Positions 1 to 5,360 of a stretch of DNA of 7,002 nt are shown piece after piece. The stretch is taken from contig JAKDNC010000192.1 in assembly GCA_030452025.1 (NCBI GenBank), positions 1-7,002 of the forward strand, read 5' to 3'. Made by a program: the position numbers and the translations under genes. Position 1 is the stretch's first letter. Every line of letters begins with the position of its first letter. The notes beneath the pieces are model-generated. The model worked only from the letters and a program-made list of their open reading frames with translations, searched no databases and was not told the origin of the DNA. Source of the stretch: Nocardioides sp. (lineage in GTDB: Bacteria > Actinomycetota > Actinomycetes > Propionibacteriales > Nocardioidaceae).

Positions 1-254
1 CCGGCGCTGCCCTGCACTTCGTGGAGCATGGGCTCTCCCCCGATCCCGGTGTGGCGCGGTGGCAGCATCGCCTCGATCCCGTCCAGGGGCTCCTCTGCGG
101 TGGCTGTCAGCTGAGCCGGGATGTGCCCGCGCTCCTGGTCGAAGCCGGGTTCGTGGTGGGGCCCGGCGATCAGCGCTACCTGCCCGGTCCGAGGATCGGT
201 CGCCCCTGGACCTACGGCTACTTGGGAGCCGCCAAAGCCTCAACCTCACCTTGA
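1..254 (+). CDS. Class I SAM-dependent methyltransferase, C-terminal end (5' partial)
   Basis: The frame is open from base 3 to a TGA at 252-254, giving the last 83 residues of a protein that begins left of the window. It opens with GAALHFVEHGLSPD, then has a GGCQLSRDVPALL stretch and a FVVGPGDQRYLPGP stretch. This matches the C-terminal third of UbiE/Methyltransf_11-type methyltransferases: the strand carrying 'LhFvEHG' after motif III, the 'GGCxLtRd' helix, and the final strand pair. The SAM-binding glycine motif would lie upstream and is not seen, so the substrate cannot be named. An internal ATG at base 27 is not a credible start, because conserved family residues precede it in frame. The gene converges on arc, with 121 nt between the two stops. 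Membership of the methyltransferase family is fairly secure from the tail alone. Any pathway role is unknown. Confidence 0.75.
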   Translation, partial: GAALHFVEHGLSPDPGVARWQHRLDPVQGLLCGGCQLSRDVPALLVEAGFVVGPGDQRYLPGPRIGRPWTYGYLGAAKASTSP

Positions 255-267
255 GGGTGAAGGCTTT
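234..267 (+). terminator. Interrupted hairpin spanning the methyltransferase stop codon
   Basis: AAAGCCT (234-240) pairs perfectly with AGGCTTT (261-267). Inside this, TCACC (246-250) pairs with GGTGA (256-260) around a 5-nt loop that contains the TGA stop, leaving a 5-nt bulge on the 5' side. The run ends in TTT. It could help terminate the methyltransferase transcript, although ribosomes reaching the stop would compete with folding. It could also be chance sequence in G+C-rich DNA. Confidence 0.35.
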
Positions 268-274
268 CGCTGCT

Positions 275-300
275 GGTTTCCCCGCCTACCCGGGGAAACC
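275..300 (+). terminator. Perfect 10-bp stem-loop after the methyltransferase gene
   Basis: GGTTTCCCCG (275-284) and CGGGGAAACC (291-300) are exact reverse complements around a 6-nt loop. The stem starts 20 nt past the methyltransferase stop, the usual place for an intrinsic terminator. No U-tract follows, which is common for actinobacterial terminators. Its 3' arm shares bases 296-300 with the next inverted repeat, so the two cannot fold fully at the same time. Confidence 0.5.
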
Positions 301-341
301 GGCACTTCCCAGCCGAAAGATCAGCCGGGAAGTGCCGGTTT
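296..341. terminator. Perfect 15-bp inverted repeat between the convergent arc and methyltransferase genes
   Basis: AAACCGGCACTTCCC (296-310) and GGGAAGTGCCGGTTT (327-341) are exact reverse complements with a 16-nt loop. Read leftward, the stem begins 34 nt past the arc stop, so it is the natural terminator of the arc transcript. Read rightward, it backs up the stem-loop at 275-300. A competing 7-bp stem is possible between GCCGAAA (312-318) and TTTCGGC (339-345). Neither strand has a U-tract. A bidirectional terminator is the simplest reading. Confidence 0.55.
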
Positions 342-375
342 CGGCCAAGGAGTCGCGAGTCCGAGGTGCTGCGAG

Positions 376-2130
376 TCAGAGGTACTGGCCGGTGTTGGAG
401 ACCGTGTCGATGGAGCGGCCGGGTTCGGTGCCCTGCTTCCCGGTGATCAGGGTGCGGATGAAGACGATCCGCTCCCCCTTCTTGCCGGAGATCCGCGCCC
501 AGTCGTCCGGGTTGGTCGTGTTCGGCAGGTCCTCGTTCTCCTTGAACTCATCCACACAGGCCTGGAGCATGTGCTGGACCCGCAGGCCCTTCTGGTCGTG
601 GTCGAGCAGGTCCTTGATCGCCATCTTCTTGGCCCGGTCCACGATGTTCTGGATCATCGCACCGGAGTTGAAGTCCTTGAAGTAGAGGACCTCCTTGTCG
701 CCGTTGGCGTAGGTGACCTCCAGGAAGCGGTTCTCCTCGGTCTCGTTGTACATCCGATCGACCGTCGCCCGGATCATCTCCTCGACACATGCTTCGGGAT
801 TGCCCCCGAACTCGGCGAGGTCATCGGCGTGCAAGGGCAACTGGGAGGTGAGGTACTTGCTGAAGATGTCGCGCGCAGATTCGGCGTCGGGCCGTTCGAT
901 CTTGATCTTCACGTCGAGGCGGCCGGGACGCAGGATGGCCGGGTCGATCATGTCCTCACGGTTGGAGGCACCGATGATCAGCACGTTCTCGAGGAGCTCA
1001 ACCCCATCGATCTCGCTGAGCAGCTGCGGGACGATGGTGTTCTCGACGTCCGAGGACACGCCGGACCCGCGGGTGCGGAAGAGCGAGTCCATCTCGTCGA
1101 AGAAGACGATCACGGGGGTGCCTTCGCTGGCCTTCTCCCGGGCCCGCTGGAAGACCAGACGGATGTGGCGCTCGGTCTCGCCGACGTACTTGTTGAGGAG
1201 TTCGGGGCCCTTGATGTTCAGGAAGTAGGACTTGACCTCCTGCCCCGACCCCTCGCTCTGCCCCCGGGCTGCCACCTTCTTGGCGAGCGAGTTCGCGACC
1301 GCCTTGGCGATCAGCGTCTTGCCGCAACCGGGAGGGCCGTAGAGCAGCACGCCCTTCGGAGGCTTGAGCTGGTGTTCCTTGAACATGTCCGGGTGGAGGT
1401 AGGGCAGCTCGACTGCATCACGGATCTGGTCGATCTGGTTGATCAACCCACCGATCGCGGTGTAGTCGATGTCCGGCACCTCTTCGAGGACGAGCTCCTC
1501 TACCTCGGACTTCGGCACCTTCTCGTAGACATAGCCCGCCCTCGAGTCCAGCAGGAGGGAGTCACCGGCACGCAGCTTGATCTCGCGCAGCGGCTCGGCG
1601 AGGCGCACGACGCGCTCCTCGTCCGCGTTGGCGATCACCAGGACCCGCTCGCCGTCGGCCATGAGCTCCTTGAGCATGACGACCTCGCCGACCTCTTCAT
1701 AGTCGAAGGCCGCCACAACGTTGAGCGCTTCGTTGAGCATCACCTCTTGGCCGCGTCGCAGCTCCTCGACCTCGACCGAGGGGCTGACCGTCACCCGGAG
1801 CTTGCGTCCCCCGGTGAACACGTCGACCGTGTCGTCGTCGTTGCGCTGCAGGAACGTGCCGAACCCGGCCGGCGGCTGCGCCAGACGGTCGACCTCTTCC
1901 TTCAGCGACGTGATCTGGTCACGGGCCTCGCGCAGCGTCTGCGCGAGACGCTCGTTCTGCGAGGTGACCGAGGCCAGCGAACGCTGGGTGTCGGTGAGCC
2001 GCTGCTCGAGCAGGCGGGACTGGGACGGTCCGTCAGCAAGCCTGCGGCGCAGGTCAGTGACTTCAGCCTCGAGGAACCTGAGCTGGCTCTGGAGTTCCTC
2101 CGGACTACGTGAGTTCTCGGATGCCGACAT
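376..2130 (-). CDS. arc: Proteasome-associated AAA+ ATPase (ARC / Mpa)
   Basis: This is the hexameric unfoldase that recruits Pup-tagged proteins and threads them into the actinobacterial 20S proteasome in the cytosol. From the ATG at 2130 it is 584 aa, close to the usual size. Residues about 9-86 are heptad-rich coiled coil, the Pup-binding region in Mpa. Residues about 88-220 fit the tandem OB domains. The AAA module then shows Walker A GPPGCGKT (265-272), pore-loop KYVG (314-317), Walker B FFDEMDS with D345/E346, sensor-1 N390, and arginine fingers in ILRPGRLD (R401, R404). The protein ends in GQYL, the penultimate-tyrosine tail that docks into the 20S alpha ring. The whole active set is intact. 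A GTG nine bases further upstream also opens the frame, but it lies inside the Shine-Dalgarno sequence. It follows trmI on the same strand after 130 nt. No dop or pup gene is visible downstream. Confidence 0.97.
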   Translation of the reverse strand: MSASENSRSPEELQSQLRFLEAEVTDLRRRLADGPSQSRLLEQRLTDTQRSLASVTSQNERLAQTLREARDQITSLKEEVDRLAQPPAGFGTFLQRNDDDTVDVFTGGRKLRVTVSPSVEVEELRRGQEVMLNEALNVVAAFDYEEVGEVVMLKELMADGERVLVIANADEERVVRLAEPLREIKLRAGDSLLLDSRAGYVYEKVPKSEVEELVLEEVPDIDYTAIGGLINQIDQIRDAVELPYLHPDMFKEHQLKPPKGVLLYGPPGCGKTLIAKAVANSLAKKVAARGQSEGSGQEVKSYFLNIKGPELLNKYVGETERHIRLVFQRAREKASEGTPVIVFFDEMDSLFRTRGSGVSSDVENTIVPQLLSEIDGVELLENVLIIGASNREDMIDPAILRPGRLDVKIKIERPDAESARDIFSKYLTSQLPLHADDLAEFGGNPEACVEEMIRATVDRMYNETEENRFLEVTYANGDKEVLYFKDFNSGAMIQNIVDRAKKMAIKDLLDHDQKGLRVQHMLQACVDEFKENEDLPNTTNPDDWARISGKKGERIVFIRTLITGKQGTEPGRSIDTVSNTGQYL

Positions 2131-2138
2131 GTGCACCA

Positions 2139-2144
2139 CCTCCT
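2139..2144 (-). promoter_or_regulatory. Strong ribosome binding site that decides the arc start
   Basis: The minus strand reads AGGAGG at 2144-2139, 8 nt before the ATG at 2130-2128. The upstream in-frame GTG codons (2139-2137 and 2136-2134) overlap or abut this sequence and cannot use it, so translation should begin MSASENS rather than MVHMSASENS. Confidence 0.85.
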
Positions 2145-2179
2145 GCGTCTTCTCGTGACCCTACCCACTCGGGGAAGCA

Positions 2180-2208
2180 ACGGTAGGGGTTCGGAGTGCG
2201 GGTGTCGC
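2180..2208 (-). promoter_or_regulatory. Candidate sigma-70-type promoter for arc
   Basis: On the minus strand GCGACA (2208-2203) and TACCGT (2185-2180) are separated by exactly 17 nt. The -10 fits TAnnnT and the -35 matches four of six TTGACA positions. Transcription would start near 2173, leaving a leader of about 40 nt with the AGGAGG site. The -10 overlaps a 7-bp inverted repeat, CCCTACC (2159-2165) with GGTAGGG (2182-2188), which could be an operator or a leader stem. Short motifs like these arise by chance, so the support is modest. Confidence 0.3.
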
Positions 2209-2230
2209 ATCGATTTGCCAGCCTTGCCCC

Positions 2231-2262
2231 AGCTCGTGCCAGCTTGGGCCCAGACACGAGCT
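2231..2262 (-). terminator. Stem-loop overlapping the trmI stop codon
   Basis: AGCTCGTG (2231-2238) and CACGAGCT (2255-2262) are exact reverse complements with a 16-nt loop that contains the palindrome TGGGCCCA (2245-2252). On the minus strand the stem begins within the TAG stop of trmI. It may end or attenuate the upstream transcript, or protect its 3' end. No U-tract follows, so complete termination is doubtful. Confidence 0.35.
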
Positions 2263-3232
2263 AGCTGTCGAAGCGTTCTTCGCCCACCTGCGGCGGAAGA
2301 TCGGCGGGCCGGGGGCCGGTGTAGTCCACGCCGTAGGCACCCGGCGCGGGGCGACGCTTCTTGCGTGGGGGACTCTCCCCGGGTGCCATCCGGCGCGTGG
2401 TCACCAGGAACGCCGTGTGTCCGACCATCTTGTGGCCGGGGCGTACGGCGAGTCCCTCGACGTGCCAGTCCCTGACCAGCGACTCCCAGGGCTGGGGATC
2501 GGTGAACCCACCGTGGGCGCGCACCGTCTCGACGTACCGGGAGAGCTGGGTGGTGGTCGCGACGTAGGCGACCACGATGCCGCCCGGGGTGAGGGCATCG
2601 GCGACGGAGTCGACGCACTCCCAGGGAGCGAGCATGTCGAGGATGATCCGGTCGGCGCGTTCGCCGCGGGCCGGAAGCTCCTCCTGCAGGTCGCCAAGGC
2701 GCAGGTCCCACGCGGGATGGCTCCGCCCGCCATCGCCGGAGAAGAACCGGGTGACGTTGCTACGGGCGACGTCGGCGAACTCCTCGCGCCGTTCATATGA
2801 GATGACCTTGCCGTGGGGCCCGACGGCGCGGAGCAGTGAGCAGGTGAGCGCACCGGACCCGACGCCGGCCTCGACCACGGTGGCGCCCGGGAAGATGTCG
2901 GCCATGGCGACGATCTGGGCCGCGTCCTTGGGGTAGACGACGGCGGCACCACGCGGCATCGAGACCACGAACTCGGAAAGCAGCGGGCGGAAGACGAGGT
3001 ACTCACCACCGGCCGAGGACGGGACGGAGAAGCCTTCCTCGCGGCCGATCAGCTCGTCGTGCTCGATGTGGCCCCGGTTGCTGAAGAACCGTTTGCCGGC
3101 GGTCAGCTCGAAGTTGTGCCGGCGCCCCTTCTGGTCGGTGAGTCGCACCCACTGCCCCTCGCGGAGGGGGCCACGGTGCACCCCGGACCAGGCATCGGGT
3201 GGGACGTCGGGGAGGTCTTGCTGCTCGGACAT
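2261..3232 (-). CDS. trmI: tRNA (adenine-58-N1)-methyltransferase TrmI
   Basis: Transfers a methyl group from SAM to N1 of A58 in the T-loop of tRNAs and acts as a tetramer in the cytosol. From the ATG at 3232 it is 323 aa. The N-terminal beta domain (about 15-90) has the family's 'RxG…V.L.D.KGRRH' opening and a HDELIG segment. SAM motif I is VVEAGVGSGALT (119-130). ISYERREEF (144-152) holds the acidic ribose-binding residue. ILDMLAPW (197-204) carries the catalytic aspartate (D199). YVATTTQL (223-230) and RPGHKMVGHTAFL (264-276) complete the family pattern. A basic, proline-rich tail of about 40 residues (PPRKKRRPAPGAY and beyond) makes it longer than the roughly 280-aa mycobacterial protein Rv2118c. 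A GTG at 3241 is an alternative start, but it has no good ribosome site. The gene lies 10 nt behind the M50 protease gene, so cotranscription is likely. The trmI-arc order also occurs in mycobacteria. Confidence 0.95.
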   Translation of the reverse strand: MSEQQDLPDVPPDAWSGVHRGPLREGQWVRLTDQKGRRHNFELTAGKRFFSNRGHIEHDELIGREEGFSVPSSAGGEYLVFRPLLSEFVVSMPRGAAVVYPKDAAQIVAMADIFPGATVVEAGVGSGALTCSLLRAVGPHGKVISYERREEFADVARSNVTRFFSGDGGRSHPAWDLRLGDLQEELPARGERADRIILDMLAPWECVDSVADALTPGGIVVAYVATTTQLSRYVETVRAHGGFTDPQPWESLVRDWHVEGLAVRPGHKMVGHTAFLVTTRRMAPGESPPRKKRRPAPGAYGVDYTGPRPADLPPQVGEERFDS

Positions 3233-3240
3233 GAGCGGCA

Positions 3241-3244
3241 CCCT
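3241..3244 (-). promoter_or_regulatory. trmI ribosome binding site fused to the upstream stop codon
   Basis: The minus strand reads TAGGG at 3245-3241. TAG is the stop of the M50 protease, and its AG plus the next two bases form AGGG, 8 nt before the trmI ATG (3232-3230). The spacing favours this ATG over the GTG at 3241, which overlaps the site. It suggests that ribosomes finishing the protease help start trmI. Confidence 0.55.
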
Positions 3245-4403
3245 ACTGGTGACGGTGGGTGAACGCCTGATCGACGTCGGCGGTCGCCAGCACCCCGTAG
3301 ATGCTGCCGTCCTCCTCGATGAGGAGGTACTCCTGCGCGGGCATCCGGGTGATCGACTTGATCAGGTCCTCGCCCACGATCGAGGCCGGAAGACTCAGGC
3401 CGTCCTCGACGCTGCGTGCGACCGTGGAGACCGCGATCCAGGGACGGCGTTCCTCCGGCGTGGCCATCAGCGCGCTCTCGTTGACGATGCCCACGGGCTG
3501 TCCCGAGGTCGACACCGTGACGATGCCGCCGGCGTCGGACTCCTGCGCGCGGCGTACGGCCTCGGCCAAGGGAAGGTCGTCAGGGACGGTGAGGGTACGG
3601 CGGGCCAGGTCACGCGCCACGATCGAGGGAATCCGGCTCCGCAGGCGGGCGCTCTGCATGGCTGCCGTGGCGCCGGTCCACAGGAAGAGACCGATGATGA
3701 AGACGAGGGCGTAGTCCATGATCCGGGGCTGGACCCCGAGCACGCTCTCCATGAACAACGGCCACAGCAGCACAGCGAAGGCCGTGATCCGTCCGCCCCA
3801 CGCAGCCGCCATCGTGCCGCGGTGCATGTTCTTGGTGACTCCCCACACGAGCGCCTTCAGGACGCGACCGCCGTCCAGTGGCAGGCCCGGGACCAGATTC
3901 ATGATGCCGACGATGAGGTTCGCGATCAGAAGTCCCTCGACCGCGAGATGGAGGAGACCCTCTGGTGTCACCTTCAGCAGCGGGATCGCGGCGAGACCGA
4001 CCGCGATGGAGGTGAGCGGGCCGACCACCGCGATCCAGAACTCCTCGCGGGCCCTGCGCGACTCGCCCTCGATCATCGTGGCGCCGCCAAGGAAGTGGAG
4101 CGTGATGGATGTGACCGGATAGCCGTAGCGCTGGGCGACCACAGCGTGCGAGGCCTCGTGCAGCAGCACGGAGAGGTAGAGGATGACCGCGAAGGCGAAG
4201 CCGGCTACGTACTTCCACGCGCCCAGGCCCGGGGCCACCGACTCGACACGTGGTGCCATCACCACCGCGATCAGGGCCGCGATCAGGAACCATGAGCTCG
4301 TGACGAGTACGTCGACTCCGGCGATCTGACCGATCCGGAAGGTGCCCGGTGGCCGTGGACGCAGGCCAGATTCCTGGGTGGAGCGGGAATCCTGGGGCGG
4401 CAT
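3243..4403 (-). CDS. Site-2 (M50 family) intramembrane zinc metalloprotease with CBS domain pair
   Basis: A 386-aa membrane protease that should cut single-pass membrane substrates, such as anti-sigma factors, within the bilayer. After a short cytoplasmic lead, hydrophobic segments fall at about 30-50, 64-90, 122-143, 152-172, 203-222 and 228-248. The zinc-binding HEASH motif is at 82-86 inside the second segment, with E83 catalytic. The third ligand is D177 in LPLDGGR (174-180), within the N-P-G-type fourth segment (MNLVPGLPLDGG). Residues about 257-380 form two CBS repeats, which usually sense adenine nucleotides. Length and order match the CBS-containing S2P class, such as mycobacterial Rip3 (Rv2625c). 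All catalytic residues are present. No Shine-Dalgarno precedes the ATG, but a TAnnnT box sits 6 nt upstream, so the mRNA is probably leaderless. It heads the protease-trmI(-arc) cluster. The substrate is unknown. Confidence 0.94.
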   Translation of the reverse strand: MPPQDSRSTQESGLRPRPPGTFRIGQIAGVDVLVTSSWFLIAALIAVVMAPRVESVAPGLGAWKYVAGFAFAVILYLSVLLHEASHAVVAQRYGYPVTSITLHFLGGATMIEGESRRAREEFWIAVVGPLTSIAVGLAAIPLLKVTPEGLLHLAVEGLLIANLIVGIMNLVPGLPLDGGRVLKALVWGVTKNMHRGTMAAAWGGRITAFAVLLWPLFMESVLGVQPRIMDYALVFIIGLFLWTGATAAMQSARLRSRIPSIVARDLARRTLTVPDDLPLAEAVRRAQESDAGGIVTVSTSGQPVGIVNESALMATPEERRPWIAVSTVARSVEDGLSLPASIVGEDLIKSITRMPAQEYLLIEEDGSIYGVLATADVDQAFTHRHQ

Positions 4404-4415
4404 GACTCGAGGCTA
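4404..4415 (-). promoter_or_regulatory. Leaderless-type promoter of the M50 protease gene
   Basis: The minus strand reads TAGCCT at 4415-4410, then 6 nt, then ATG at 4403. A -10 box at this distance puts the transcription start on the A of the ATG. The region just before the ATG (CGAGTC) has no Shine-Dalgarno, which supports leaderless translation. No convincing -35 is seen 16-18 nt further upstream. Confidence 0.5.
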
Positions 4416-4437
4416 TCGGATGCGTCCGCGGGGCTGG

Positions 4438-4454
4438 ACGGACCGGTTGTCCGT
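4438..4454. promoter_or_regulatory. Inverted repeat between divergent promoters, possible operator
   Basis: ACGGAC (4438-4443) and GTCCGT (4449-4454) are exact reverse complements around a 5-nt centre (CGGTT). The element lies in the 72-nt divergent gap, where the -35 regions of both candidate promoters would fall, so a bound dimeric regulator could affect both genes. No regulator is known from the sequence. A 6-bp repeat may be chance. Confidence 0.25.
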
Positions 4455-4463
4455 GGGCACGTC

Positions 4464-4475
4464 TAGGGTCTGGTC
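4464..4475 (+). promoter_or_regulatory. Leaderless-type promoter (or ribosome site) of the RecB-like gene
   Basis: TAGGGT at 4464-4469 is followed by 6 nt and then ATG at 4476, mirroring the M50 side. As a -10 box it would give a leaderless mRNA. The AGGG inside it (4465-4468) lies 7 nt from the ATG and could instead serve as a Shine-Dalgarno for a transcript starting further upstream. The sequence alone does not decide between the two. Confidence 0.4.
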
Positions 4476-5360
4476 ATGAGCGAATCACCGGCGCAGCGCC
4501 ACTCGAGACCAGTCGACGGGGTCGACGTGCTGGGTGCGCTCTCACCGAGCCGCGCTGGCGATTTCATGACCTGTCCCCTGCTCTACCGCTACCGCACCAT
4601 TGACCGGTTCCCCGAGGAGCCCTCGCCCGACGCCATCCGCGGAACCCTGGTCCACAAGGTGCTCGAGGAGCTCTTCGACCTACCGGCCGCTGAGCGGACC
4701 CCGACGAGCGCGCAGGCGATGCTCGGCCCGGCCTGGGAGGCGCTGGTCGCCGAGGAATCAGACGCGGCCGCGCTGTTCGACGCGACCGACGGGGAGGACA
4801 CCGCCCACTTCGAGAAGTGGCTGACCTCGTGCCGGTCGGTGCTGGAGAGGTACTTCATGCTCGAGGACCCGACCCGGCTGGAGCCCGCCGAGCGGGAGCT
4901 CTACGTCGAGACGCTGCTGGAGTCCAAGCTGCTGCTGCGTGGGTTCATCGACCGGGTCGACGTCGCGCCCGACGGGGCGATCAGACTGGTGGACTACAAG
5001 TCGGGGAAGGCTCCTGGGGAGCTCTTCGAGGCCAAGGCACTGTTCCAGATGAAGTTCTACGCCCTGGTCATCTGGAGGGTCCGCGGGGTGATCCCGGCGA
5101 TGCTCCAGCTGATCTATCTCGGCAACGGCGAGATCCTGCGCTACTGCCCTGACGAAGCCGACCTGCGTGCGACAGAGCGCAAGATCGAGGCCGTGTGGCG
5201 AGCGATCCGCAACGCCGAGCTCTCCGGGGACTGGCGCCCCCACAAGAGCAAGCTCTGCGGTTGGTGCAGCTTCCAGGACAGGTGCCCCGAGTTCGGGGGG
5301 GAGATCCCACCGCTCCCGATCTTCCAGATCGAGCGACCAGGTCAGTCCTCGTCGGGATAG
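4476..5360 (+). CDS. RecB-family / Cas4-like PD-(D/E)XK nuclease with probable Fe-S cluster
   Basis: A stand-alone 294-aa nuclease of the PDDEXK_1 family (RecB C-terminal, AddB and Cas4 relatives), expected to degrade DNA ends or single strands in the cytoplasm. LSPSRAGDFMTCPLLYRY (22-39) is the typical N-terminal 'S.S....CP..y.y' motif and supplies C33. GTLVHKVLEELF (57-67) supplies H60. GFIDRVD (156-162) gives D159, and LVDYKSGK (171-178) gives the D173-x-K175 active pair. QMKFYAL (191-197) is the QxxxY motif, with Q191 and Y195. C261-x2-C264-x5-C270 with C33 makes the four-cysteine set that binds a [4Fe-4S] cluster in AddB and Cas4. No helicase domain and no cas genes are present, so it is not the CRISPR Cas4. 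A homologue lies near trmI in mycobacteria (Rv2119), so this is conserved context rather than a mobile insertion. It diverges from the M50 gene and overlaps the ABC gene at its 3' end by 19 bp. Its physiological role is unknown. Confidence 0.92.
   Translation: MSESPAQRHSRPVDGVDVLGALSPSRAGDFMTCPLLYRYRTIDRFPEEPSPDAIRGTLVHKVLEELFDLPAAERTPTSAQAMLGPAWEALVAEESDAAALFDATDGEDTAHFEKWLTSCRSVLERYFMLEDPTRLEPAERELYVETLLESKLLLRGFIDRVDVAPDGAIRLVDYKSGKAPGELFEAKALFQMKFYALVIWRVRGVIPAMLQLIYLGNGEILRYCPDEADLRATERKIEAVWRAIRNAELSGDWRPHKSKLCGWCSFQDRCPEFGGEIPPLPIFQIERPGQSSSG

Noticed and set aside
234..345. Riboswitch or small RNA gene from the hairpin cluster
   Set aside because: It lies downstream of both converging genes and no promoter is visible in it, so a termination region explains it more simply.
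121..2112. 663-codon plus-strand open frame covering almost all of arc
   Set aside because: It is antisense to a gene with every AAA+ motif in place. Its product is a low-complexity mix of Asp, Val, Leu, Arg and Gly typical of the complement of G+C-rich codons, and its start lies inside the methyltransferase tail.
1902..2711. 269-codon minus-strand frame bridging trmI and arc
   Set aside because: Out of frame with both well-supported genes, and composed of Arg/Pro/Gly-rich sequence without motifs.
3066..4295. 409-codon plus-strand open frame opposite the M50 protease
   Set aside because: Antisense to a protein with HExxH, LDGG and membrane segments. The product is rich in His, Arg, Asp and Gly with no domain, a codon-bias shadow.
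4476..5360. CRISPR-associated Cas4 with a nearby array
   Set aside because: The nuclease is Cas4-like, but there are no direct repeats with spacers and no cas1, cas2 or effector genes in the window.
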